From Dyella acidisoli (lineage in GTDB: Bacteria; Pseudomonadota; Gammaproteobacteria; Xanthomonadales; Rhodanobacteraceae): 64,000 bases of DNA. Position numbers and translations under genes: made by a program. Location of the stretch: assembly GCF_030160295.1 (NCBI RefSeq), contig NZ_BSOB01000006.1:150767-214766 (forward strand), read 5' to 3'. Position 1 is the first letter of the stretch. Each line of letters starts with the position of its first letter. Below are positions 57,022-64,000 of the stretch, in pieces. The notes under the pieces are model-generated. The model was not told where the DNA came from. It made no database searches and worked only from the letters and a program-made list of their open reading frames with translations.

Positions 57022-58758
57022 ATGCGCGGCCGCATCCCTGACAGCTTCATCGACGAACTGCTTGCCCGCGTCGACATCGTCGACGTGATCGAGCGGCGCG
57101 TGCCGTTGAAGAAAGCCGGACGCGAATGGACCGCCTGCTGCCCGTTTCATAACGAACGCACACCCTCGTTCTACGTAAGCCCCGCCAAGCAGTTCTTCCA
57201 CTGCTTCGGCTGCGGCGCGCATGGCAGCGCCATCAAATTTTTGATGGATTACGAGCGACTGGAATTTCCGGACGCGGTGGAGGAACTGGCGCAATCGGTG
57301 GGATTGAAAGTCCCCTATGAAGGTGCACGCGACAACGCGCCACGCGAAGACAAAACCGATCTTTACGTCGTGCTCGACGCTTCCGCGCGCTGGTACGAAG
57401 GCGAATTGCCGAAAAGCGCCGATGCCAAGGCGTATTGCGCCAAACGCGGCCTGGACGCAGACACCATCGCGCGTTTTCGCATCGGCTGGGCGCCGGCCGG
57501 TTTCGACGGTGTGATCCGCCATCTTGGCACCACCGAAAAGCGCATGCAGCTGCTGACCGAAGCAGGCATGGTCGCCAACAACGAACGCGGCAACAAATAC
57601 GACCGCTTTCGCGAACGCCTTATGTTTCCGATCATGGATCGCCGCGGCCGTGTGATTGCCTTCGGCGGCCGCGTACTGAAATCGGAGCAAAGCCCCAAGT
57701 ACCTCAACTCTCCGGAAACGCCTCTATTCCATAAAGGCCGCGAACTATTTGCGCTGTGGCAGGTAAAGCAAGCCAACAGCAACCTCGCGCGCATCGTGGT
57801 GGTGGAAGGCTACATGGATGTGATCGCGCTGCATCAAGCAGGTTTGCCGATCGCAGTGGCGACATTGGGCACGGCCACCACGCCTGATCACGCCGAAGTC
57901 CTGTTTCGCGCTGCGCCAGACGTAGTGTTCTGCTTCGACGGCGATCGCGCTGGCCGCTCCGCCGCGTGGAAAGCGCTTGAATCCGCGCTACCGCGTTTGC
58001 GTGATGGGCGTCAAGCGTATTTCCTGTTTTTGCCGGAAGGTGAAGATCCGGACACGCTGGTGCGCAAGGAAGGCAAGGAAGGCTTCGAAAAGCGTCTACG
58101 CGAAGCCACGCCGCTGTCCGAATATTTCTTCAGCGAGCTCTCGCACGAGGTGGACCTGAGCAGTCTTGATGGACGCGCAAGGCTCGCCGAGCGCGCGCGT
58201 CCACTGATCGCGCGCCTGCCGGATGGCGCGTTCCGCGACCTGATGGCACAGGAACTGGAAAAGCGCACGGGCGCACGCGCGGTGCTGGAGGCTGATCCCG
58301 TCGCGCGGCGTCCCATACAACGTCCTGTGGCCGTGCAACGTTCACTCGTGCGCAGTGCCATCGCTCTGCTGCTCGCACAACCCGGGCTCGCCGATGAAGT
58401 GCAGCAACCCTACGCATTTCTGCGCTTGGACAAACCAGGCGTGGAACTGCTCGCCGAATTGATCGACATCGCGCGCTCTCGCCCCGGCATCAACGCCGCA
58501 ATGCTGGTGGAACATTTCACCGACCGACCCGAATACGCCGCATTGCAAAAGTTGATGGCCGCCACCGTGGTCGGCGAACCGGAAATCCAGCGAATAGAAT
58601 TCTTCGACGCTTTGGCACGCATGGAAAAACAGGCCATCGATCAACGGCGCGACACACTCGTCGCCAAGAATCGCGAAGGCACGCTGAGCTCTGCCGAAAA
58701 AGCGGAGTTACGCGAGCTGCTGGCCGCGCGTGTACCGACACCCACGGCCACGTCATGA
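57022..58758 (+). CDS. dnaG: DNA primase
   Basis: A 578-residue primase that lays RNA primers at the replication fork. The N-terminal zinc domain has Cys40, His43, Cys61 and Cys64 (CPFH...HCFGC). The RNA-polymerase core follows, with EGYMDVIAL (Glu262) and FDGDRAG (Asp306, Asp308) as the TOPRIM catalytic residues. The C-terminal helicase-binding domain (from about 440) is present. The ATG at 57022 is the family start. No rpoD follows, unlike the classical operon; a DedA gene comes next. Confidence 0.96.
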   Translation: MRGRIPDSFIDELLARVDIVDVIERRVPLKKAGREWTACCPFHNERTPSFYVSPAKQFFHCFGCGAHGSAIKFLMDYERLEFPDAVEELAQSVGLKVPYEGARDNAPREDKTDLYVVLDASARWYEGELPKSADAKAYCAKRGLDADTIARFRIGWAPAGFDGVIRHLGTTEKRMQLLTEAGMVANNERGNKYDRFRERLMFPIMDRRGRVIAFGGRVLKSEQSPKYLNSPETPLFHKGRELFALWQVKQANSNLARIVVVEGYMDVIALHQAGLPIAVATLGTATTPDHAEVLFRAAPDVVFCFDGDRAGRSAAWKALESALPRLRDGRQAYFLFLPEGEDPDTLVRKEGKEGFEKRLREATPLSEYFFSELSHEVDLSSLDGRARLAERARPLIARLPDGAFRDLMAQELEKRTGARAVLEADPVARRPIQRPVAVQRSLVRSAIALLLAQPGLADEVQQPYAFLRLDKPGVELLAELIDIARSRPGINAAMLVEHFTDRPEYAALQKLMAATVVGEPEIQRIEFFDALARMEKQAIDQRRDTLVAKNREGTLSSAEKAELRELLAARVPTPTATS

Positions 58759-58785
58759 CCCGCCGCTCGACAACAAGGAACGTCG

Positions 58786-59400
58786 ATGGATTTGCTTGAA
58801 CGCCTGATCACCTTTTTCGCCGAACACGGCTATGTGGCCGTGTTCATGGCGCTGCTGCTGTGCGGTGCCGGCCTGCCCCTGCCGGAAGACATCACTCTGG
58901 TCGCAGGCGGCGTCATCGCCGGCCTGGATTACGTCAACGTGCACACCATGGTTGCAGTCACCATGGTCGGCGTGTTGGCGGGCGATGCGGGCATGTTCCT
59001 GCTCGGCCATCATTACGGTGTGCATATGCTGCAGTGGAAACCCATCGCCTTGCTGATGCCGCCGCGCCGCTACGCACAGATGCAAGATAAATTCACGCGC
59101 TACGGCAATCGCCTGATGTTCTTCGCGCGTTTCCTGCCAGGTATGCGCACGGCCGTGTACATCACGGCTGGCGCCACGCATCGCGTGAGCTTCTGGCGCT
59201 TCCTGCTGCTGGACGGTATGGCTGCGTTGTTGAGCGTGCCGTTCTGGGTGTATCTCGGTTATTTCGGCGCCAATCGACGCGAGTGGCTGGGCATGTGGAT
59301 ACGGCGGGGACAGAACAGCCTATGGTTGCTCGCCGGCGCGGTCCTGGTGGTGGCGCTGGTGTTGTGGTGGCGCCAGCGTCGGCGAAATACTGCGCAATGA
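58786..59400 (+). CDS. DedA family membrane protein
   Basis: A 204-residue DedA (SNARE-associated/VTT) protein with membrane helices and re-entrant loops. MFLLGHHYG and the arginine-rich signature FFARFLPGMRTAVYITAG are the family's conserved core. DedA proteins are proton-dependent flippases or recyclers of lipid carriers such as undecaprenyl phosphate. The C-terminal tail is basic. It starts 27 bases after dnaG, so it may be cotranscribed. Its last codons form the left arm of the terminator that follows. Confidence 0.9.
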   Translation: MDLLERLITFFAEHGYVAVFMALLLCGAGLPLPEDITLVAGGVIAGLDYVNVHTMVAVTMVGVLAGDAGMFLLGHHYGVHMLQWKPIALLMPPRRYAQMQDKFTRYGNRLMFFARFLPGMRTAVYITAGATHRVSFWRFLLLDGMAALLSVPFWVYLGYFGANRREWLGMWIRRGQNSLWLLAGAVLVVALVLWWRQRRRNTAQ

Positions 59401-59416
59401 CTTATTGCGCTTTTTT
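59392..59416 (+). terminator. Rho-independent terminator overlapping the end of dedA
   Basis: GCGCAAT-GACTT-ATTGCGC followed by TTTTTT. The left arm is inside the last codons of the DedA gene and the loop contains its stop. Confidence 0.82.
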
Positions 59417-59462
59417 ATTGTTGGCGGCAAACGCAGCATTTTTGCGATAGCGGCGTAGCTGC

Positions 59463-59547
59463 GTAGGTTGGGTTAGCGCAGCGTAACCCAACAATGCCAT
59501 CGCGTTTGGCTGGATCTGTTGGGTTACGCTGCGCTAACCCAACCTAC
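59463..59547. repeat. Palindromic repeat (family R1)
   Basis: GTAGGTTGGGTTAGCGCAGC and its complement GTTACGCTGCGCTAACCC with CTAC end, around a 25-base centre, between the convergent dedA and DUF4239-type genes. A remnant of the REP core (GCCGGCCTTCGCC) follows. Confidence 0.88.
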
Positions 59548-59591
59548 GCCGCGCCGGCCTTCGCCAAAATGACGGTGGAAGAACGGTCGAT

Positions 59592-60383
59592 TCACGACCC
59601 AGCCTTACCCGGTGCAGCAATCTGCATATGCAACTGGTCGCTCAAGGTCTGCATGCTTTGCTGACTGACTTGGATCAGCCCATTTACCGGCGAATCGAGA
59701 TCCGCGATCAAGCTCACCGCGATCGCCACCATCAACACCGGTACAAAGGTAGCAAGCGCGGCACGATGACGCTGGCCATAGCCGATGATCACTGAAGTCA
59801 TCACCGATAGCGCCGCCAATAGCATCCAAATATCCAGCGGCACACGGTTGAGTCGCCCTGCCACGCGCTTGCCGTCCAGATCGATCATGTCATTCAACGC
59901 CGACACATAGAGCGCCGTGACCGGTGTAGGCGCTTGCTGCGCTGCCGTTGCAGCGTCGCTCCAAAGCTCGTTTTGAATCTGCATGGCACGCTTGGCGGCG
60001 TTGCTACGCGCGTCCTCTTCCGATGCATTGCCAAAAATGGCGAGACGCGAATCCACGTACTCGCGCAGCAAAACCGGCGCCTTGCTGCGCACCGGCTCGA
60101 CCTGCATGGTCGCGCGCAAATACACCGTACCGATGGCGTTGGCTTCATCGATCACTAGATGTTTGCGCTCATCGAAACGTGCCAGCGCCATGCTCATGGT
60201 AAAGCCGAGCAGAAGGCTGAGCAGCACGGCGATCTGATTACGCGTCTCGTGGACCTGTTTCTCCCAGTCCTGCTCTTCGCGATGCTTTGCCAATGCGCGC
60301 AGGCGGAAGCCCGCCTCGTGCGCCAGCAGCAGGACGGCCACCGCCACTGCGAACAGCGAAATTGGGTGATCCAGCAAATACAT
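59592..60383 (-). CDS. DUF4239 (bestrophin-like) membrane protein
   Basis: A 263-residue membrane protein with an N-terminal helix (about 5-25), a second (about 48-68) and two near the C-terminus (about 185-230). LLGFTMSMALARFDERKHLVIDEANAIGTVYLRA is the conserved block of the DUF4239 family, which is now described as bestrophin-like. Channel activity has not been shown for bacterial members of this branch to my knowledge. It is convergent with dedA and lies downstream of the efflux operon on the same strand, about 106 bases after the outer-membrane factor gene, so a shared transcript is possible. Confidence 0.82.
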   Translation of the reverse strand: MYLLDHPISLFAVAVAVLLLAHEAGFRLRALAKHREEQDWEKQVHETRNQIAVLLSLLLGFTMSMALARFDERKHLVIDEANAIGTVYLRATMQVEPVRSKAPVLLREYVDSRLAIFGNASEEDARSNAAKRAMQIQNELWSDAATAAQQAPTPVTALYVSALNDMIDLDGKRVAGRLNRVPLDIWMLLAALSVMTSVIIGYGQRHRAALATFVPVLMVAIAVSLIADLDSPVNGLIQVSQQSMQTLSDQLHMQIAAPGKAGS

Positions 60384-60489
60384 CGTCGCATCCTTACCGA
60401 GCCATGTGCGCGGATTCTAGCTCAGCACTTTGGGTTTGCACGCCCGCTGCACCGGGCGTGCAAAACGTCCGGACGATCTGCGGACCAAG

Positions 60490-61983
60490 TCAGTGGCTGG
60501 TAACTGCCACATCGTTGCGGTTCCACCAACCGCCGCCCAGCGCCTGGAACAGAGCCACCGTGTCGGCATACCGCGCCGCGCGTGCCTGGATCAGGCTCAA
60601 CTCCGCCTGACGGTACGTGACCTGCGCATTGAGCAGCGCCACCATGCTGATATCACCTAACGCATGCTGCTTCTGCGCGATGGCATAGCTGTGTGCGGCC
60701 GCCTGTTCGGCGCGCGCGGCCGCACGCATCGCATCTGCGTCGGATTGCAGGGCGTGCAGGGTATCAGCCACGTTCTGCAGGGCCGATAGCACCGTGCTGC
60801 GGTACTGCTCTGCAGCTTGTTTGTAGGTCGCCTCTGCAGCGCGCTGCTTGTGCTTGAGCGTGCCGCCATCAAACAGCGGCATGGTGATCGCGGTACCGAT
60901 ATTCCAGAAGCCGGTACCGGAACCGAACAGCGTGTGCTTCTCGTCTGTGGCGCTGCCCCAGGCGGCGCTGACGTTGATGTTCGGCAAGCGGGCGGCGACG
61001 GCCACGCCCACTTGTGCGCACGCCGCGTGATACTGCGCATCGGCCATGCGCACATCGGGGCGCTGTTCGACCAGCCGTGCAGGGAGGCTCAACGGGAGGT
61101 CTTGTGGCAATTGCAGGCTATCCAGATTGAAACGCGCGGAAACGTCCTGGTCAGGCGTGTGTCCCGTCAGTACGGCTAGCACGTCGCGCTGTTGCGCCAG
61201 CTGTTTGTGCAAGGGCGGCAAGCTGGCACGCGTCTGCTCCAGCGTGGCCTCCTGTGCGGCGATGTCGGCTTCCGAAGCATCGCCCAAAGCCAGCTGCTTT
61301 TTATTGGCCTCCAGAATCTTCGATTGGCTGTCGATCATGTCTTCGGTGGCGGCGATCTGCCCGCGCAATGCAGCCTCCTGCACTGCTGCGTTGACGAGGT
61401 TGGAGGTAAGCGTGAGGTAGGTCGCTTCCAACTGGAAACGCTGTGCATCGGCCTGCGCCACCAGCGATTCCACGGCGCGCCGGTTCGCGCCCCAGACGTC
61501 GGGCGAGTAAGACACGCTCACCTGAGCAGTCGTAAGGTCGTAGAACGACGCGCCTGACGAAGCGGGGCTGGCCAGCGTGCCGGCAATTTTCTGTCGCGTT
61601 GGATCAACGCTCGCGTCGAGCGTTGGCCAATAGAAACCGCGCTGCGCGTAGACATTTTCCCACGCCGCCTTTAAGGCCGCCTGCGCTGCCGCCGCATCGG
61701 GATTGATCTTTAGCGCATCATCGATCAGAACGTTCAAGGGATCGGAGTGGAACAGCGTCCACCATTGGCCGGGGATATCTATGTCCGTTTTGAAGTGCTG
61801 CGCCTGCCCGTCCGCGCCCGGCGCGGAAGCTGTAGTCGATTGCGCGCCCTCTTCCATGTAGCCCTGCGCGGTGGGTGATGTGGGTCGGTGGTAGTCCGGC
61901 CCGACCGCGCAAGCGCCAAGCGCAAGGCTCACGCCCAGCATGAGTAAGTGGCGATGCAGTTTGAAAAGACGATTCGTAGCCAT
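60490..61983 (-). CDS. Outer-membrane efflux lipoprotein, NodT/OprM family
   Basis: A 497-residue outer-membrane factor with a lipobox LGAC (Cys25) followed by AVGPDYHRP, the usual start of NodT-type channels. The two TolC-like repeats of long helices and short barrel strands are visible (for instance from about 85 and about 300), with FNLDSLQLPQDLPLSLPARL in the second half. It forms the exit duct of a tripartite pump. It starts 2 bases after the stop of the RND permease gene, so it belongs to the same operon. Confidence 0.92.
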   Translation of the reverse strand: MATNRLFKLHRHLLMLGVSLALGACAVGPDYHRPTSPTAQGYMEEGAQSTTASAPGADGQAQHFKTDIDIPGQWWTLFHSDPLNVLIDDALKINPDAAAAQAALKAAWENVYAQRGFYWPTLDASVDPTRQKIAGTLASPASSGASFYDLTTAQVSVSYSPDVWGANRRAVESLVAQADAQRFQLEATYLTLTSNLVNAAVQEAALRGQIAATEDMIDSQSKILEANKKQLALGDASEADIAAQEATLEQTRASLPPLHKQLAQQRDVLAVLTGHTPDQDVSARFNLDSLQLPQDLPLSLPARLVEQRPDVRMADAQYHAACAQVGVAVAARLPNINVSAAWGSATDEKHTLFGSGTGFWNIGTAITMPLFDGGTLKHKQRAAEATYKQAAEQYRSTVLSALQNVADTLHALQSDADAMRAAARAEQAAAHSYAIAQKQHALGDISMVALLNAQVTYRQAELSLIQARAARYADTVALFQALGGGWWNRNDVAVTSH

Positions 61984-61985
61984 GA

Positions 61986-64000
61986 TCAGATCTCCACCTC
62001 GCCCGGCGCATGTCCCCAGCGCTGCTTGATGAAGTTTTCCATCCCGTAATAAAGACTCGGCAGGATGAACAACGTAAGCAGCGTGGCAATCGGCAGACCG
62101 CCGACAACCACCGTGGCCAGCCCGCGCTGCACGTCAGTGCCAACACCTGTCGCCAATGCAGCGGGCAACATACCGATGCTGGCCACGGTCGCAGTCATCA
62201 GCACTGGTCGGAAGCGTTCCGTGGCACCGACCACCACGGCCTCGAACAACGACAGCCCTTCCTTACGCACGCGGTTGATGTTCGACACCATGATGATGCC
62301 GTTTTGCACTGCCACGCCAAACAGAGCAATAAAGCCCACTGCGGTAGCGATGTTCAGCGTTTCGCCGCGTATGTGCAGCGCAATCAGGCCACCCACAGTG
62401 GCCAACGGCACTACGCCGAGCACCAGCAGCGCCTGATGCAGTTTGCCGAATTCGGCGAACAGCAGCACTGCCATGATGGCAAGCACCATGCCCATCACCA
62501 CGGTCAAGCGTGCCTCGGCGCGCTGTTCGTTCTGGAAATTGCCCGCCCATTCCAGGTTGTATTTCTGCTTGTCGAAATGAACCTTCGCATCGATCTGCTG
62601 CTGCGCATCGGCCAGATACTCCGAAAGCGCACGATCGCGGTTGTCGATGCGGATGGTAAGTTCGCGCTGACCATGTTCGTGCGCGATCGTGCTCTCGCCC
62701 ATGGCCAGCTTAATGTCCGCCACCTGTTTGAGTGGCACCTGCGCGCCACTGGCGGACGTGAGCGGCAACTCGCTCACCGCTTGCAAGCTGTTGGCGACAT
62801 CGTTGGATGTGCGGGCAGTTACGTTATAGATACGATCAGCCACATATACCTGCGTAATAGGTGCGCCGCCGATGGTCGTCTGAATCAGATTGGTGATGTC
62901 ACCCACGTTGATGCCATAGCGCGCCGCTGCATCACGGTCCGTAGTGATCGACAGTTGCGGAATCGGCGACTCTTGGAAGATCGACGCGTCAGCCGTACCA
63001 CGTATACCGCGCAGCACATCCACGATCTGATTGCCGATCTGTCGCAGTTCATGGAAATCGTCGCCATAGATGCGCAGCACCAGCGGACTGTGCGCACCGC
63101 CGATCATGTCGTTTTCGCCGTCGATGATCGGTTGGCTGATACCCACCGTGATACCAGGTATCTGCTGCATGCGTGCGTTGAACTTGCGCAGGAATTCCGC
63201 TTTGGTCTCACCGTTCGCCCACGTGCTGTATGGCTTCAAGCCTACGCCAGCTTCCACGTGCGAAGGTGTCCAGGGGTCTGAGCCGGTATCATTGCGACCG
63301 AGCTGCGTCACGATGTAGGACACTTCAGGAAACTCGCGCACGACTTTGCGCAACTGAGACGTCATCTGGCTGGCCTTATCCAATGACAGGCCAGTAGGCA
63401 TCTGCACCTGCAACCACAGCGCGCCTTCGTCTAGATCGGGCAGGAATTCACGGCCAATCGTTGCGCCGAAAATCAGCACACCACAGAACGCAATACCTGC
63501 GATCGAATAGGCAACGGGAAGCCGATGCAGCAATCGGCCGAGGGTATGTGTGAAGCCTGCCTGCAGACGTTCCAGCGGCTTGTTGTGGAAAATTTTGCGC
63601 GGCTTGCGCAACCCCAGATAGGCCAACGCGGGCGTCAACGTGACGGTACACAGCAGTGCGGCGAGCAAGGCGTAGCCCACGGTAAAAGCCATGGGGCGGA
63701 ACAGCTTGCCTTCCGCATGCTCGAACGCGAACAGCGGCAAGTAGGCGGTAATGATGATCAGAGTGGCGAAGAAGATCGACCGCCCTACGTGGCCGGTCAC
63801 TTCCATCACATCGTCTTCGGTCAGCACTTCGGTTGGCTTGTGCTCGCGCTTGCGAAGAATCGCCTCGGTCACCACGATGGCACCATCCACGATCACACCG
63901 AAGTCGATCGCGCCAAGCGAAAACAAATTCGCCGACATGCGCGTGAACTGCATCAGGATGAACACCGTCACCAGCGACATCGGAATCGCCACGGCAGCGA
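61986..64000 (-). CDS. RND heavy-metal efflux permease, CzcA/CusA type (partial)
   Basis: The C-terminal 670 or so residues of an inner-membrane RND pump; the N-terminal third lies beyond the right edge. Visible are the central helices with LFSLGAIDFGVIVDGAIVVTE, whose acidic residue is in the proton-relay helix of the heavy-metal branch, the second periplasmic loop (DLDEGALWLQVQMPTG), and the helix pair ending in FGVAVQNGIIM and AGLATVVVGG-type segments. It exports metal ions such as Cu, Ag, Co, Zn or Cd; which metal is not clear from this part. The outer-membrane factor gene follows directly, and the membrane-fusion gene is expected upstream, outside the window. Confidence 0.92.
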   Translation of the reverse strand, partial: AAVAIPMSLVTVFILMQFTRMSANLFSLGAIDFGVIVDGAIVVTEAILRKREHKPTEVLTEDDVMEVTGHVGRSIFFATLIIITAYLPLFAFEHAEGKLFRPMAFTVGYALLAALLCTVTLTPALAYLGLRKPRKIFHNKPLERLQAGFTHTLGRLLHRLPVAYSIAGIAFCGVLIFGATIGREFLPDLDEGALWLQVQMPTGLSLDKASQMTSQLRKVVREFPEVSYIVTQLGRNDTGSDPWTPSHVEAGVGLKPYSTWANGETKAEFLRKFNARMQQIPGITVGISQPIIDGENDMIGGAHSPLVLRIYGDDFHELRQIGNQIVDVLRGIRGTADASIFQESPIPQLSITTDRDAAARYGINVGDITNLIQTTIGGAPITQVYVADRIYNVTARTSNDVANSLQAVSELPLTSASGAQVPLKQVADIKLAMGESTIAHEHGQRELTIRIDNRDRALSEYLADAQQQIDAKVHFDKQKYNLEWAGNFQNEQRAEARLTVVMGMVLAIMAVLLFAEFGKLHQALLVLGVVPLATVGGLIALHIRGETLNIATAVGFIALFGVAVQNGIIMVSNINRVRKEGLSLFEAVVVGATERFRPVLMTATVASIGMLPAALATGVGTDVQRGLATVVVGGLPIATLLTLFILPSLYYGMENFIKQRWGHAPGEVEI

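Overview
The window reads as one contiguous stretch of a gammaproteobacterial chromosome of the Xanthomonadales type. A Rhodanobacteraceae relative (Dyella, Rhodanobacter, Luteibacter) fits best. The reasons are the high G+C, the six TonB-dependent receptors, the tsaD/rpsU/yqeY/dnaG block, the envC-ctpA pair, and the many short palindromic repeats between genes. This assignment is inferred from gene content; no rRNA marker is present. I support 49 protein genes, one of them cut by the right edge. I see no tRNA, rRNA, CRISPR array, transposase or integrase.

Layout. Positions 1-13 kb hold mostly housekeeping and small accessory genes: two hotdog thioesterases, a lipoprotein, a YibN-type rhodanese without cysteine, a ferredoxin-reductase fusion, the kinase SrkA, a HigBA toxin-antitoxin pair, RlmI, RmuC, a shikimate dehydrogenase-like enzyme, FolE, an EF-hand protein, a Tet-type MFS pump and a DUF1993 protein. 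Positions 13-27 kb hold a TonB-dependent receptor, a FrnE-type DsbA protein, an overlapping trio (FAD oxidoreductase, DinG, HutD), NnrU, an alpha-amino acid ester hydrolase, YchJ, an NRDE protein and a two-domain methylglyoxal synthase. Positions 27-40 kb are an outer-membrane receptor array: two tandem paralogues, one large Oar-like receptor and one more. Positions 40-52 kb hold gltBD, envC-ctpA and a sixth receptor with a Zur-like palindrome in its promoter. Positions 52-59 kb hold EcsC, a pteridine reductase, folK-folB-tsaD (reverse strand), then rpsU, yqeY, dnaG and dedA. The right end is an RND metal-efflux operon.

How the genes work together. Folate and pterin chemistry recurs (folE, the pteridine reductase, folK, folB). 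Nutrient capture at the outer membrane dominates the middle. Cell-envelope remodelling (EnvC, CtpA) and nitrogen assimilation (GltBD) lie between receptor genes.

The least expected signals are non-coding. A roughly 270-base, multi-branched palindromic element fills the folB-folK gap from stop codon to ribosome-binding site. A 182-base nested hairpin lies between hutD and nnrU. A terminator-like hairpin sits in the gltB leader. Four families of palindromic repeats repeatedly supply the stop codons of adjacent genes. The methylglyoxal synthase, which looks like an internal duplication with one degenerate half, is the most unusual protein. Start codons moved inside longer open frames were chosen from family alignments and Shine-Dalgarno position and are stated in each entry.
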